This document shows positions 23,799 to 32,163 of a stretch of DNA of 37,705 nucleotides, one piece after another. Source of the stretch: Stenotrophomonas maltophilia (GTDB taxonomy: Bacteria; Pseudomonadota; Gammaproteobacteria; Xanthomonadales; Xanthomonadaceae). The number at the start of each line of letters is the position of its first letter. The first letter of the stretch is position 1. The DNA lies in the NCBI RefSeq assembly GCF_003970865.1, contig NZ_RXLZ01000049.1:1-37705 (forward strand), given 5' to 3'. Both the position numbers and the translations under genes were made by a program. Under the pieces are notes generated by a model, which was not told the origin of the DNA, searched no databases, and worked only from the letters and a program-made list of their open reading frames with translations.

Positions 23799-25476
23799 GT
23801 GGATTGCCCTGAACCGGCTGCTGCTGGAGGCGCGGCCGCATCGAAGCGTTGGCGTCTGCGATGGCGAGGTGATCGACCACGCCCGCTTCCGCCAGCGCGT
23901 GCTGGCCTGGCGCGCCACCTTTGCGGCGGCCGAAGGCCGTGACTGGGCCCTGTATTTCGATGATGCCGTGGCCTTTGCCGCTGCGTTGTTCGGTGCCTGG
24001 CATGCCGGCAAGCGGGTGTTCCTGGCCGCCGACAACCTGCCGGCCACGCTGCAGGCGCTGCAGCCGCAGGTGAGCGGTTTCGCAGGCGACGTGTCCGCCG
24101 ATTACCGCCCGCTGGCGGCGCTGGACGCTGCACTGGACGACGGACTGCAGGCGCTGGACGAGCGCGCCTGCGAACTGTGCGTGTTCACCTCCGGCAGTAC
24201 CGGTCAGCCGAGCGCGATCGGCAAGCGCCTGGACCAGCTGGCGCGCGAGGTGGATGCGCTGCAGGCTGCGTTCGGCGCGCAGATGGAAGGCGTGCAGGTG
24301 CATGGCACGGTGTCCCACCAGCACATCTACGGCCTGCTGTTCCGCGTGCTGTGGCCGCTGGCCGCCGGCCGCCTGATCCATCCACGCCGGTTCTTCCATG
24401 AAGACCTGGTGGGCGCGCTGGCCGGTACCGACACGGTGCTGGTGGCGACCCCGGCTCACCTCAAGCGCCTGCCCGAACAGCTCGACTGGGCCAGCCTGCA
24501 TGGCCGCCTGCGCGCGGTGTTCTCCTCCGGTGGCCCGCTGCCGGAAGACGCCGCACGCCAGGTGCGGCAGTGGCTGGGCGTGGCACCGACCGAGGTCTAT
24601 GGCAGCAGCGAGACCGGTGGTATCGCCTGGCGCCGCTGGGATACGGATCTGCCGCCCTGGCAGCCGCTAGCGGGCGTGCAGTGGCGCATCGAGGATGGCT
24701 GCCTGGCGGTGGCCTCCGCGCATCTGGAAACCCCGGATTGGTGGCGTACCCAGGACCGCGTTGAAGCGTTGGCCGACGGCCGCTTCCGCCTGCTGGGCCG
24801 TGCTGACCGCATCGTCAAGATCGAAGAGCGCCGCGTTTCGCTGGATGCACTGGAACGCGCGCTGCGCGAAGACGCCGAAGTGGACGACGTGCGCGTGCTG
24901 GTCCTGTCCGGCCAGCGCGAGCAGCTGGCAGCCGTGGTGGTACCGGCCGACCTGGCACTGCTGGAGGGCGGTGACGCCGCGCGCCGCGCGCTGGGCCAAC
25001 GCCTCGGCGCGCGCCTGGCACATGCGCATGACGCGGTGACCCGGCCGCGCCGTTGGCGGCTGGTGCCGGCGCTGCCGATCAACGCACAGGGCAAGGTCAC
25101 CCAGGCGGCACTGGCAGCGCTGTTCCAGCCGCTGATGCCGGTGCCGGTCTGGGACCGCCGCGATGCTGCCAGCGCCACGCTGCGCATGACCCTCGACCCG
25201 GCGCTGCGGCCGTTCCAGGGTCATTTCCCGCAGGCGGCGATCCTGCCCGGCGTGGCGCAGCTGGACTGGGCGGTGCGTTTCGGCCGCCAGGTGTTCGCGA
25301 TGCCGGCAGCGTTCCTGCGCATGGATGCGGTGAAGTTCCAGCATGTGGCCCGACCGGGCGATGAGCTGACCCTGCAGCTGGACTGGGATGCCGCACGCAG
25401 CGTGCTGGCCTTCCGTTACACCTCCAGCCACGGTGTGCATGCCAGCGGCAAAGTGGTCTTCGCCGATGCGGACTGA
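23791..25476 (+). CDS. AMP-forming aryl acid ligase fused to a hot-dog dehydratase (APE cluster)
   Basis: A 561-residue protein. Residues ~1-445 form an ANL-superfamily ligase: P-loop FTSGSTGQP (132-140), YGSSETGG (~270-277), the hinge/Asp region RFRLLGRADRIVKIEERRVS and the C-terminal Lys in INAQGKVTQ. It should adenylate the aryl starter acid and pass it to an ACP. Residues ~455-561 form a FabA/FabZ-like dehydratase with GHFPQAAILPGVAQLDW. His478 and Asp492 are 14 residues apart, the same spacing as the FabA catalytic pair. These are separate proteins in the E. coli pathway, so this is a fusion. Start ATG overlaps the previous gene; the 3' end overlaps the glycosyltransferase gene by 11 bases. 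Confidence 0.92.
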   Translation: MAEWIALNRLLLEARPHRSVGVCDGEVIDHARFRQRVLAWRATFAAAEGRDWALYFDDAVAFAAALFGAWHAGKRVFLAADNLPATLQALQPQVSGFAGDVSADYRPLAALDAALDDGLQALDERACELCVFTSGSTGQPSAIGKRLDQLAREVDALQAAFGAQMEGVQVHGTVSHQHIYGLLFRVLWPLAAGRLIHPRRFFHEDLVGALAGTDTVLVATPAHLKRLPEQLDWASLHGRLRAVFSSGGPLPEDAARQVRQWLGVAPTEVYGSSETGGIAWRRWDTDLPPWQPLAGVQWRIEDGCLAVASAHLETPDWWRTQDRVEALADGRFRLLGRADRIVKIEERRVSLDALERALREDAEVDDVRVLVLSGQREQLAAVVVPADLALLEGGDAARRALGQRLGARLAHAHDAVTRPRRWRLVPALPINAQGKVTQAALAALFQPLMPVPVWDRRDAASATLRMTLDPALRPFQGHFPQAAILPGVAQLDWAVRFGRQVFAMPAAFLRMDAVKFQHVARPGDELTLQLDWDAARSVLAFRYTSSHGVHASGKVVFADAD

Positions 25477-26236
25477 TCCGGCCGTTGCCGGTGCCGCGTT
25501 CGCGCCACTGGTGGTGATTCCCGTCTACGACCACGAGCACGCCATCGCGGCGGTGGTCGACGGCGTGCAGGCCGCCGGCCTGCCGTGCCTGCTGGTCGAC
25601 GATGGCTCGCATGAGGCGTGCGCGACTGCACTGCGTTCACTGGCGCAGCGCCAGGGCGTCGACCTGCTGCGCCTGGACATCAACCAGGGCAAGGGCGGGG
25701 CGATGCTGGCCGGTTTCGCCGAAGCCGGTGTGCGTGGCTACAGCCACGTGCTGCAGATCGATGCCGATGGCCAGCACGATACCGCTGACCTGCCACGCTT
25801 CATAGAAGCAGCGCGTGCCCATCCCGAGGCGGTGATCTGCGGCATTCCGGCCTACGACGCCAGTGTTCCGAAAGCGCGCCTGTACGGACGCTACGCGACC
25901 CATATCTGGGTCTGGATCAACACGCTGTCGCTGCACCTGCGCGACACCATGTGTGGCTTCCGCGTGTATCCGCTGCCGCCGGTGCTGCGCCTGATCGGTG
26001 AAGAGACCATCGGCCGCCGCATGGATTTCGATACCGAGGTGATGGTGCGCCTGTACTGGCGACAGCTGCCGGTCGAGCACCTGGCCACGCGCGTGACCTA
26101 TCCCGCCGATGGCGTGTCGCACTTCGATGTGTGGCGCGACAACGTGCGCATCAGCCGCATGCATACCCGCCTGTTCTTCGGCATGCTCTGGCGCGCACCG
26201 CGCCTGCTGTGGCGCCGCCTGCGGGGGCAGCGCTGA
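25466..26236 (+). CDS. Family 2 glycosyltransferase (APE cluster)
   Basis: A 256-residue GT2 enzyme with a GT-A fold. Nucleotide-sugar binding residues are in VVIPVYDHE (~16-24) and VDDGS (44-48), with the metal-binding DADGQHD at ~99-105. Arg-rich segments at the C-terminus (WRAPRLLWRRLRGQR) suggest peripheral membrane binding, and no transmembrane helices are evident. DPM1/dolichyl-phosphate-mannose-synthase-like enzymes have this size. It probably adds a sugar to the lipid carrying the polyene; donor and acceptor are unknown. Start ATG 25466 overlaps the ligase end. Confidence 0.88.
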   Translation: MRTDPAVAGAAFAPLVVIPVYDHEHAIAAVVDGVQAAGLPCLLVDDGSHEACATALRSLAQRQGVDLLRLDINQGKGGAMLAGFAEAGVRGYSHVLQIDADGQHDTADLPRFIEAARAHPEAVICGIPAYDASVPKARLYGRYATHIWVWINTLSLHLRDTMCGFRVYPLPPVLRLIGEETIGRRMDFDTEVMVRLYWRQLPVEHLATRVTYPADGVSHFDVWRDNVRISRMHTRLFFGMLWRAPRLLWRRLRGQR

Positions 26237-26237
26237 G

Positions 26238-27179
26238 ATGGCGGCCGCGCAGGGTGCCCCGCACTGGGCCGACATCGGCGAATCGACGTCGGTGGCTGGC
26301 GTGCTGTTCCTGTGCTGGGTGCACCGCTGGTTCGGGCGCTGGCCGTTCCGCCTGTGCGTGTGGCCGGTGGTGGCCTGCCATTGGCTGGGCAACCGTGTCG
26401 GTCGCCAGGCTTCAATGCAGTATCTGCAGCGCCTGCAGGCGCACAGCGGCGCGCTCGGCCGTGCGCCGACCCGGCGCGACAGCCTGCGCCACTTCTTCGC
26501 CTTCGCCGACACGATGCTGGACAAGATCCTCGGCCTGGGCGGGCGCTATCCGGCCGAACGCATCCACCTGCATCGCGACCTGGTGCTGGAGAAGATCGCG
26601 CGCCGCGAGGGCGGGCTGATCCTGACCGCGCACATCGGCTGCCTGGAACTGTGCCAGGTGCTGGCCGAACAGGTGCCGGGGTTCCGCATCACCGTACTGG
26701 TGCATACCGCGCACGCGCAGCGTTTCAATCGCCTGCTGCAGCGGCTGGACCCGCTGGCGGCGGTGGAACTGGTGCAGGTGACCGAAATGGGGCCGGCCAC
26801 CGCGGTGATGCTGGCCGAGCGCGTGGCGGCGGGTGGCTTCGTCGCCATCGTCGGCGACCGCACGCCGGTGCAGGGCGGCCGCAGCGTCACCGCCGATTTC
26901 CTTGGCCACCGCGCGCCGTTCCCGATCGGTGCCTACGTGCTCGCCGCCGCGCTGGGCTGCCCGGTCTACACCATGGCCTGCCTGCACCAGGGCGATGGCT
27001 ATCGCGTGGCGTTTGAACAGTTCGCCGAACGCATCGTGCTGCCGCGTGGCTCACGCGATGCGGCACTGGCCGAACAGGCACAGCGCTTCGCGCGCTGGCT
27101 GGAACTCCAGGTCATCCAGTCCCCGTTGGACTGGTTCAATTTCTTCCCCTTCTGGGATCAGGCTCCGCATGACGACTGA
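26238..27179 (+). CDS. LpxL/HtrB-type lipid acyltransferase (APE cluster)
   Basis: A 313-residue protein with an N-terminal hydrophobic region (~20-50) and the lysophospholipid/lipid A acyltransferase core: H132 and E137 in the HX4E motif (HIGCLE), then GDRTPVQGGRSVTADFLGHRAPFPIGA (split over ~239-265) typical of this family, and a C-terminal PLDWFNFFPFW that resembles the PxxWxWxxxRW end of LpxL. It should place an acyl chain, perhaps the aryl polyene itself, on a lipid at the inner membrane. It starts one base after the glycosyltransferase stop. Both could act on the same lipid intermediate. Confidence 0.88.
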   Translation: MAAAQGAPHWADIGESTSVAGVLFLCWVHRWFGRWPFRLCVWPVVACHWLGNRVGRQASMQYLQRLQAHSGALGRAPTRRDSLRHFFAFADTMLDKILGLGGRYPAERIHLHRDLVLEKIARREGGLILTAHIGCLELCQVLAEQVPGFRITVLVHTAHAQRFNRLLQRLDPLAAVELVQVTEMGPATAVMLAERVAAGGFVAIVGDRTPVQGGRSVTADFLGHRAPFPIGAYVLAAALGCPVYTMACLHQGDGYRVAFEQFAERIVLPRGSRDAALAEQAQRFARWLELQVIQSPLDWFNFFPFWDQAPHDD

Positions 27180-28719
27180 CGCCGTACCCGTGTGCCGCTT
27201 TGGCGATGCACCGTTGACCATCGAAGACGTGGTTGCCCTGGCCCAGCGCCAGTGCGAGGCCGCACTGAGCGACGCGCCGGCGTTCCGCGCGCACATCCAG
27301 CGCGGTGCCGACTTCCTCGACCGCCTGCTGCGCGAGGATGGCGTGATCTACGGCGTGACCACCGGCTACGGCGACTCGTGCACGGTGAACATTCCACCGG
27401 CGCTGGTGGCCGAGCTGCCGCACCATCTGTACACCTACCATGGCTGCGGCCTGGGTCGTTACCTGGACCCGGTCGAAACCCGTGCGGTGCTGGCGGCGCG
27501 CCTGGCGTCGCTGGTGCGCGGCATGTCCGGCGTCAGCGTGCCGCTGCTGGAAGGCCTGGCCACGCTGCTGCAGCACGACGTGCTGCCGATGATTCCGGCC
27601 GAAGGCTCGGTCGGTGCCAGTGGCGACCTGACGCCGCTGTCCTACGTGGCGGCGGTGCTGTGCGGCGAGCGCGAGGTGCTGCACGACGGCCGCGTGCAGC
27701 CTGCGGCCGAGGTGCTGGCGAAGATCGGCATGACCCCGCTGAAGCTGCGGCCGAAGGAAGGCCTGGCGATCATGAACGGCACCGCGGTGATGACCGGCCT
27801 GGCCTGCCTGGCCTGGCAGCGCGCCGACTACCTGGCGCGCATGGCCACGCGCCTGACTGCGTTCAACGTGCTGGCCAGCGATGGCAACGCGCACCACTTC
27901 GACGAAACCCTGTTCGCGGCCAAGCCGCACCCGGGCCAGGGCCGCATCGCCGCGCGCCTGCGCAGTGACCTGCACAGCGAGCGTCCGCCGCGCAATGAAC
28001 AGCGCCTGCAGGACCGCTACTCGCTGCGCTGCGCACCGCACGTGATCGGCGTGCTGGAGGACAGCCTGCCGTTCCTGCGCCAGCTGATCGAAACCGAACT
28101 GAACAGCGCCAATGACAACCCGCTGATCGATGCCGACGGCGAGCGCATCCTGCATGGCGGCCACTTCTACGGCGGCCACATCGCGCTGGCGATGGACACC
28201 CTGAAGAACACCGTGGCCAACGTTGCCGATCTGCTCGACCGGCAGCTGGCGCTGGTGGTCGATGCCCGTTACAACCATGGCCTGCCGGCCAACCTGTCGG
28301 CGGCCACTGGCCCGCGCGCGGCCATCAACCATGGCCTGAAGGCGCTGCAGATCAGCGTGTCGGCCTGGACTGCCGAAGCGCTGAAGCAGACCATGCCGGC
28401 CAGCGTGTTCTCGCGTTCCACCGAGTGCCACAACCAGGACAAGGTCAGCATGGGCACCATCGCCGCGCGCGACTGCCTGCGCGTGATCGAGCTGACTGAA
28501 CAGGTGGTGGCCGCGATGCTGATCGCCGCCCGCCAGGGCCTGGCCCTGCGTGAACGGGTTGGCCTGAACGCGCAGCTGCATGGCAGTCTGGCCGACATGT
28601 ACGCCGACCTGGGGCAGCGCACCGCCCTGGTTGAAGAAGACCGCGCGCTGGATCGCGAACTGCGGGAACTGCTGGTGGAGATCCGCGCGCAACGTTGGGA
28701 GCTGTATGCCGGTGAATGA
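27169..28719 (+). CDS. MIO-type aromatic amino acid/histidine ammonia-lyase homologue (APE cluster)
   Basis: A 516-residue protein. Ala150-Ser151-Gly152 in GSVGASGDLTPLSY would cyclise to the MIO electrophile. Other family residues are present: Y61 in IYGVTTGYG, NGTAVMTGL (~200), QDRYSLRCAPHVIG (~283-296), and the final lyase motif NPLI. It should eliminate ammonia from an aromatic amino acid to give an arylacrylate, a possible polyene starter. The selectivity position after HHLYT is Tyr90-His91: histidine lyases typically show Ser-His, tyrosine lyases His-Leu and phenylalanine lyases Phe-Leu. Substrate is therefore not predictable, though histidine-like geometry is suggested. Start ATG 27169 overlaps the acyltransferase end by 11 bases. 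Confidence 0.9.
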   Translation: MTTDAVPVCRFGDAPLTIEDVVALAQRQCEAALSDAPAFRAHIQRGADFLDRLLREDGVIYGVTTGYGDSCTVNIPPALVAELPHHLYTYHGCGLGRYLDPVETRAVLAARLASLVRGMSGVSVPLLEGLATLLQHDVLPMIPAEGSVGASGDLTPLSYVAAVLCGEREVLHDGRVQPAAEVLAKIGMTPLKLRPKEGLAIMNGTAVMTGLACLAWQRADYLARMATRLTAFNVLASDGNAHHFDETLFAAKPHPGQGRIAARLRSDLHSERPPRNEQRLQDRYSLRCAPHVIGVLEDSLPFLRQLIETELNSANDNPLIDADGERILHGGHFYGGHIALAMDTLKNTVANVADLLDRQLALVVDARYNHGLPANLSAATGPRAAINHGLKALQISVSAWTAEALKQTMPASVFSRSTECHNQDKVSMGTIAARDCLRVIELTEQVVAAMLIAARQGLALRERVGLNAQLHGSLADMYADLGQRTALVEEDRALDRELRELLVEIRAQRWELYAGE

Positions 28720-29137
28720 GGCTATCGAACGGGTTGGCGAGATTGCGTTGACCCCCGCCTTCCATGACTGCGATCCGATGAACGTGGTCTGGCATGGCAA
28801 CTACTTCAAGTACTTCGAGATCGCGCGCTGCGCGCTGCTCGGGCGCTACGACTACGACTACCCGCAGATGCTCGAATCGGGCTACCTGTGGCCGGTGGTC
28901 GATGCGCGCGTGAAGTATGTGCGCCCGCTGCTGTTCAACCAGGCGCTGCGCGTGATCGCGCGCATCGTGGAATGGGAGAACCGGCTGAAGATCGAGTACG
29001 AAATTCTCGATGCGCAGAGCGGCCAGGTACTGACTCGTGCGATGACCATCCAGGTCGCGGTGGACGCGGCCAGCAAGGAAATGCTGTACCAGTGCCCGCC
29101 GGTACTGTGGGAACGCCTGGGAGTGCCTGCGCCATGA
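28706..29137 (+). CDS. Hot-dog fold acyl thioesterase (4-HBA-CoA thioesterase family, APE cluster)
   Basis: A 143-residue protein. The YbgC/4HBT signature is near the start: D21-C-D23 then VVWHGNYFKYFE with His30. It probably releases or proofreads acyl-ACP/CoA intermediates of the polyene pathway. The start MPVNEAIERV at 28706 overlaps the end of the lyase gene by 14 bases, and its stop overlaps the ATG of the LolA-like gene (ATGA). Confidence 0.9.
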   Translation: MPVNEAIERVGEIALTPAFHDCDPMNVVWHGNYFKYFEIARCALLGRYDYDYPQMLESGYLWPVVDARVKYVRPLLFNQALRVIARIVEWENRLKIEYEILDAQSGQVLTRAMTIQVAVDAASKEMLYQCPPVLWERLGVPAP

Positions 29138-29763
29138 ACCGAGCGAACCGTTTCGCGCGTGCGCTGCTGTGCGCGCTGCTGCTGGTGGCCGCACCACTGG
29201 TGCAGGCGGCCGACCCTGCCATCGATGCGATCACCCAGGCGGTGGCGCGGCCGGATGTGCTGCGTGGCCAGTTCAGCCAGGAAAAGCAGGTCAGCGGCTT
29301 CAAGAATCCGCTGCGTTCGCAGGGCCGGTTCGTGGTCGCGCGCCAGCACGGCGTGATCTGGACCACGCTCAAGCCGTTCCCCTCGGAAGTGGTGGTCACC
29401 GCCGACCGCATCCTCAGCCGCCAGCGTGATGGCAGCACCCGCGTCGAACTGGACGCGCGGCAGCAGCCGGCGATGCGCTCGGTGAACGCGATCATGTTCG
29501 CGCTGATGAGTGGCGACGTGCAGGCGCTGTCCAGCCAGTTCAACGTGGCGGCCAGCCGTGAAGGGCAGGGCTGGCGGCTGCGCCTGACGCCGAAGTCGGC
29601 GATGCTGGCCAAGGCTTTCGAATCGCTGACCCTGCAGGGCGACCGCTACGTGCGCCAGGTCGAGATCGTCGAGGCCAACAAGGACCGCACGCAGATCCAG
29701 TTCAGCGCGTTGAGCGAGGCGCCGGCCACGCTCGATGCCGACGAGGCCCGCCGCTTTGAGTGA
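29134..29763 (+). CDS. LolA-like periplasmic carrier (APE cluster)
   Basis: A 209-residue protein. Signal peptide ~1-25 (ALLCALLLVAAPLVQA). The mature part starts with the LolA pattern LRGQFSQEKQVSGFKNPLRSQGRF (split across ~46-69) and continues as a beta-sandwich; the SRQRDGSTR and TLQGDRYVRQVEIVE strands fit the LolA/LolB fold. Family members shuttle hydrophobic or lipidated molecules across the periplasm; in this cluster it presumably carries the polyene lipid to the outer membrane. ATGA overlap with the thioesterase gene. Its end lies inside the MMPL exporter frame. Confidence 0.9.
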   Translation: MNRANRFARALLCALLLVAAPLVQAADPAIDAITQAVARPDVLRGQFSQEKQVSGFKNPLRSQGRFVVARQHGVIWTTLKPFPSEVVVTADRILSRQRDGSTRVELDARQQPAMRSVNAIMFALMSGDVQALSSQFNVAASREGQGWRLRLTPKSAMLAKAFESLTLQGDRYVRQVEIVEANKDRTQIQFSALSEAPATLDADEARRFE

Positions 29764-32110
29764 GGCCGTGGCATCGAACGCACCGGACCGGTTGCGGCGC
29801 TGGTGGCACTGGCTGGGCATTGCCTGGCTGCTGGTGCTGCTGGTGATGGGCGCGCAGCAGTGGCGCCTGTGGAGCCAGCAATCGCGGATCGACACCGACA
29901 TCCTCGCCCTGCTGCCGCAGGATGCGCACGACCGCCTGTTGAGCGACGTCACCCGGCGCATCGCCGATGGCAGTTCGCGGCAGGTCGTGGTGCTGCTCGG
30001 CAGCAAGGACAGCGCGGCCGCCAAGCGCGCGCAGGTGGCCTTTGCTGCGGCCATGGCCAAGGACGCCGACCACGCCTTGCTGGTACCCAACGGCTCGATC
30101 GAAGGTTGGTTTGACGAGGCGCGCGCGTTCTACGCGCCGTACCGCGACCGCCTGCTGACGCCGGTCCAGCGCGAGCAGCTGCAGGGCAGCGAACCGGGCG
30201 TGTTGGCCGAGCAGGCGTTGGCCGCGCTGTATGGCCCGATGGGTGCGCCGCGATTGACTGAATGGCGCCAGGATCCGTTGTCGCTGTGGCCGCAGTGGTG
30301 GCAGCAGCAGGCGCAGGGTTCGGGCCTGCGGTTGGGCGATGACGGCCTGCTTGAAGCCGAGGGCAGGCATTGGGCCGTGCTGCAGTTCGATACGCCCGGC
30401 TCGGCGTTCCAGCTGGATGGCGAGCGCCATCTCGATGGCCTGCTGGAACGTGCCGGGCAGGCCGCCACGGCGGCGGCGCCTGAGCTTGAAATCCTGCATG
30501 CGGGCGTGCCGCTGCATGCCGAGGCCGCCGCGGTGCAGGCCAACCAGGAGATCAACACCATCGGTTGGGGTTCGCTGGCGGCGGTGCTGTTGCTGGTGTG
30601 GCTGGCATTCCGCTCGCTGCGGCCGATCCTGCTGGTCGCCGCCTCGCTGCTGATCGGCTGTGGCGTGGCGCTGGCGGTGACCGTGCTGGTGTTCGGCAAG
30701 GTGCACGTGCTGACCCTGGTGTTTGGTGCGTCGCTGGTGGGTGTGGCCGAGGATTACGGCATTCACTGGTTCGCCTCGCGCCAGGCCGAACCGGCCGATC
30801 GTCGCTGGAAACTGCTGCGGCATCTGCTGCCCGGCCTGTGGCTGGCCCTGCTGACCAGTGCGCTGGCCTACCTGGCTCTGGGCCTGGCTCCGTTCCCGGG
30901 CCTGCGCCAGATGGCGCTGTTCTCGGTGGTGGGTCTGGCTGCCGCCTTCCTTACGGTGATCTTCTGGTTCCCGTGGCTGGATGGCGGTGAGATCCGCCAG
31001 ACCCGTTTCTCGCAGTGGCTGGGCAACACGCTGGAGCGCTTCCCGCGCCTGCATGGCCGCCGCGCGGTGACGGTGTTCGTGGTGATCACGCTGGCGCTGT
31101 CTGCCATCGGCATCGCGCGCCTGCAGAGCAACGACGACCTGCGCAGCCTGCAGTCATCACCGCCGGCGTTGATGGCGCAGCAGATCCGCCTGAGCCAGTT
31201 GCTGGGCATGCCCAGCCCGGCGCAGTTCTACCTGGTGCAGGGTGCCGATGCCGCGCAGCTGCTGCAGCGCGAGGAAGCACTGACCGAGCGCCTGCGTGTA
31301 CTGGCCACCGACAAGCGCATTGGTGGCTATCGCGCGATCAGCGATTGGCTGCCGTCGCCGGCGCGCCAGCAGGCCGATGCCGCGCTGACCGCGAAGGTGG
31401 AACCCGGCGTGCTGTCGGCCGTGGCCGAGGCCGTGGGCGAGCCGCTGCAGCGACCGCAGTTCGCCGCCGCGCCGCTCACCGCCGACGCCTTCCTGGCCTC
31501 GCCGGCGTCGCAGCCGTTCCGTCACCTGTGGGTGGGTGAGGTCGGTGGGCAGATGATCAGCGTGGTCATGGTCGATGACCTGTCGCGCGCCGACGCGCTG
31601 GCCACCCTGCAGGGCGCGGCCGAAGGCCTGCAGGGTGTGCGCTGGGTGGATCGCACCGCCGACTTCTCCACGTTGCTGGGCCACTACCGCAAGCTGATGG
31701 GCGGGCTGCTGCTGGTCGGCATCGCGCTGGTGTTCGGCGCGCTGTGGCTGCGCTACCGCCGCCAGGCCTGGCGCGTGTTCGCGCCGACCCTGATTGCCGG
31801 TGCATTGACCCTGGGCCTGCTGGGTCTGTTCGGCCAGCCGCTGCAGCTGTTCAACGTGCTGGCGTTGATGCTGCTGCTGGGCATGGGCATCGACTACGGC
31901 ATCTTCCTGATCGAGCACCGCGGCGATGCCAGCGCCTGGCTGGCGGTGTGCGTGGGCGCGGCCAGTACCTGGCTGTCGTTCGGCCTGCTGGGGCTGTCGC
32001 AGACCCCGGCGCTGCGCGCTTTCGGCCTCACATTGCTGTTCGGCATCGGCCTGGTCTGGCTGATCTCGCCGTTGTTCCGGCCGCCGCCGCATGACCTGCC
32101 GCCAGCCTGA
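29735..32110 (+). CDS. MMPL/RND-family exporter (APE cluster)
   Basis: About 791 residues from ATG 29735. Alternative in-frame starts are TTG 29756, with GAGG nine bases upstream, and GTG 29768 beyond the LolA stop; ribosome-binding context favours one of these over the ATG. One helix lies near the N-terminus (~27-45), then a large periplasmic loop, a helix bundle (~275-425, including GVAEDYGIHWF), a second loop with NDDLRSLQSSPP, and a final bundle with LLLGMGIDYGIFLIEH. The paired DYG motifs in the helix bundles are typical of RND/MMPL proton-coupled exporters. It probably exports the aryl polyene lipid, working with LolA and the DUF3261 lipoprotein. Confidence 0.9.
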   Translation: MPTRPAALSEAVASNAPDRLRRWWHWLGIAWLLVLLVMGAQQWRLWSQQSRIDTDILALLPQDAHDRLLSDVTRRIADGSSRQVVVLLGSKDSAAAKRAQVAFAAAMAKDADHALLVPNGSIEGWFDEARAFYAPYRDRLLTPVQREQLQGSEPGVLAEQALAALYGPMGAPRLTEWRQDPLSLWPQWWQQQAQGSGLRLGDDGLLEAEGRHWAVLQFDTPGSAFQLDGERHLDGLLERAGQAATAAAPELEILHAGVPLHAEAAAVQANQEINTIGWGSLAAVLLLVWLAFRSLRPILLVAASLLIGCGVALAVTVLVFGKVHVLTLVFGASLVGVAEDYGIHWFASRQAEPADRRWKLLRHLLPGLWLALLTSALAYLALGLAPFPGLRQMALFSVVGLAAAFLTVIFWFPWLDGGEIRQTRFSQWLGNTLERFPRLHGRRAVTVFVVITLALSAIGIARLQSNDDLRSLQSSPPALMAQQIRLSQLLGMPSPAQFYLVQGADAAQLLQREEALTERLRVLATDKRIGGYRAISDWLPSPARQQADAALTAKVEPGVLSAVAEAVGEPLQRPQFAAAPLTADAFLASPASQPFRHLWVGEVGGQMISVVMVDDLSRADALATLQGAAEGLQGVRWVDRTADFSTLLGHYRKLMGGLLLVGIALVFGALWLRYRRQAWRVFAPTLIAGALTLGLLGLFGQPLQLFNVLALMLLLGMGIDYGIFLIEHRGDASAWLAVCVGAASTWLSFGLLGLSQTPALRAFGLTLLFGIGLVWLISPLFRPPPHDLPPA

Positions 32111-32163
32111 ACCTGTCTTCCGACTTCCTTCTTTCCACCTGATCGAGCAACAAGGACGCACCG

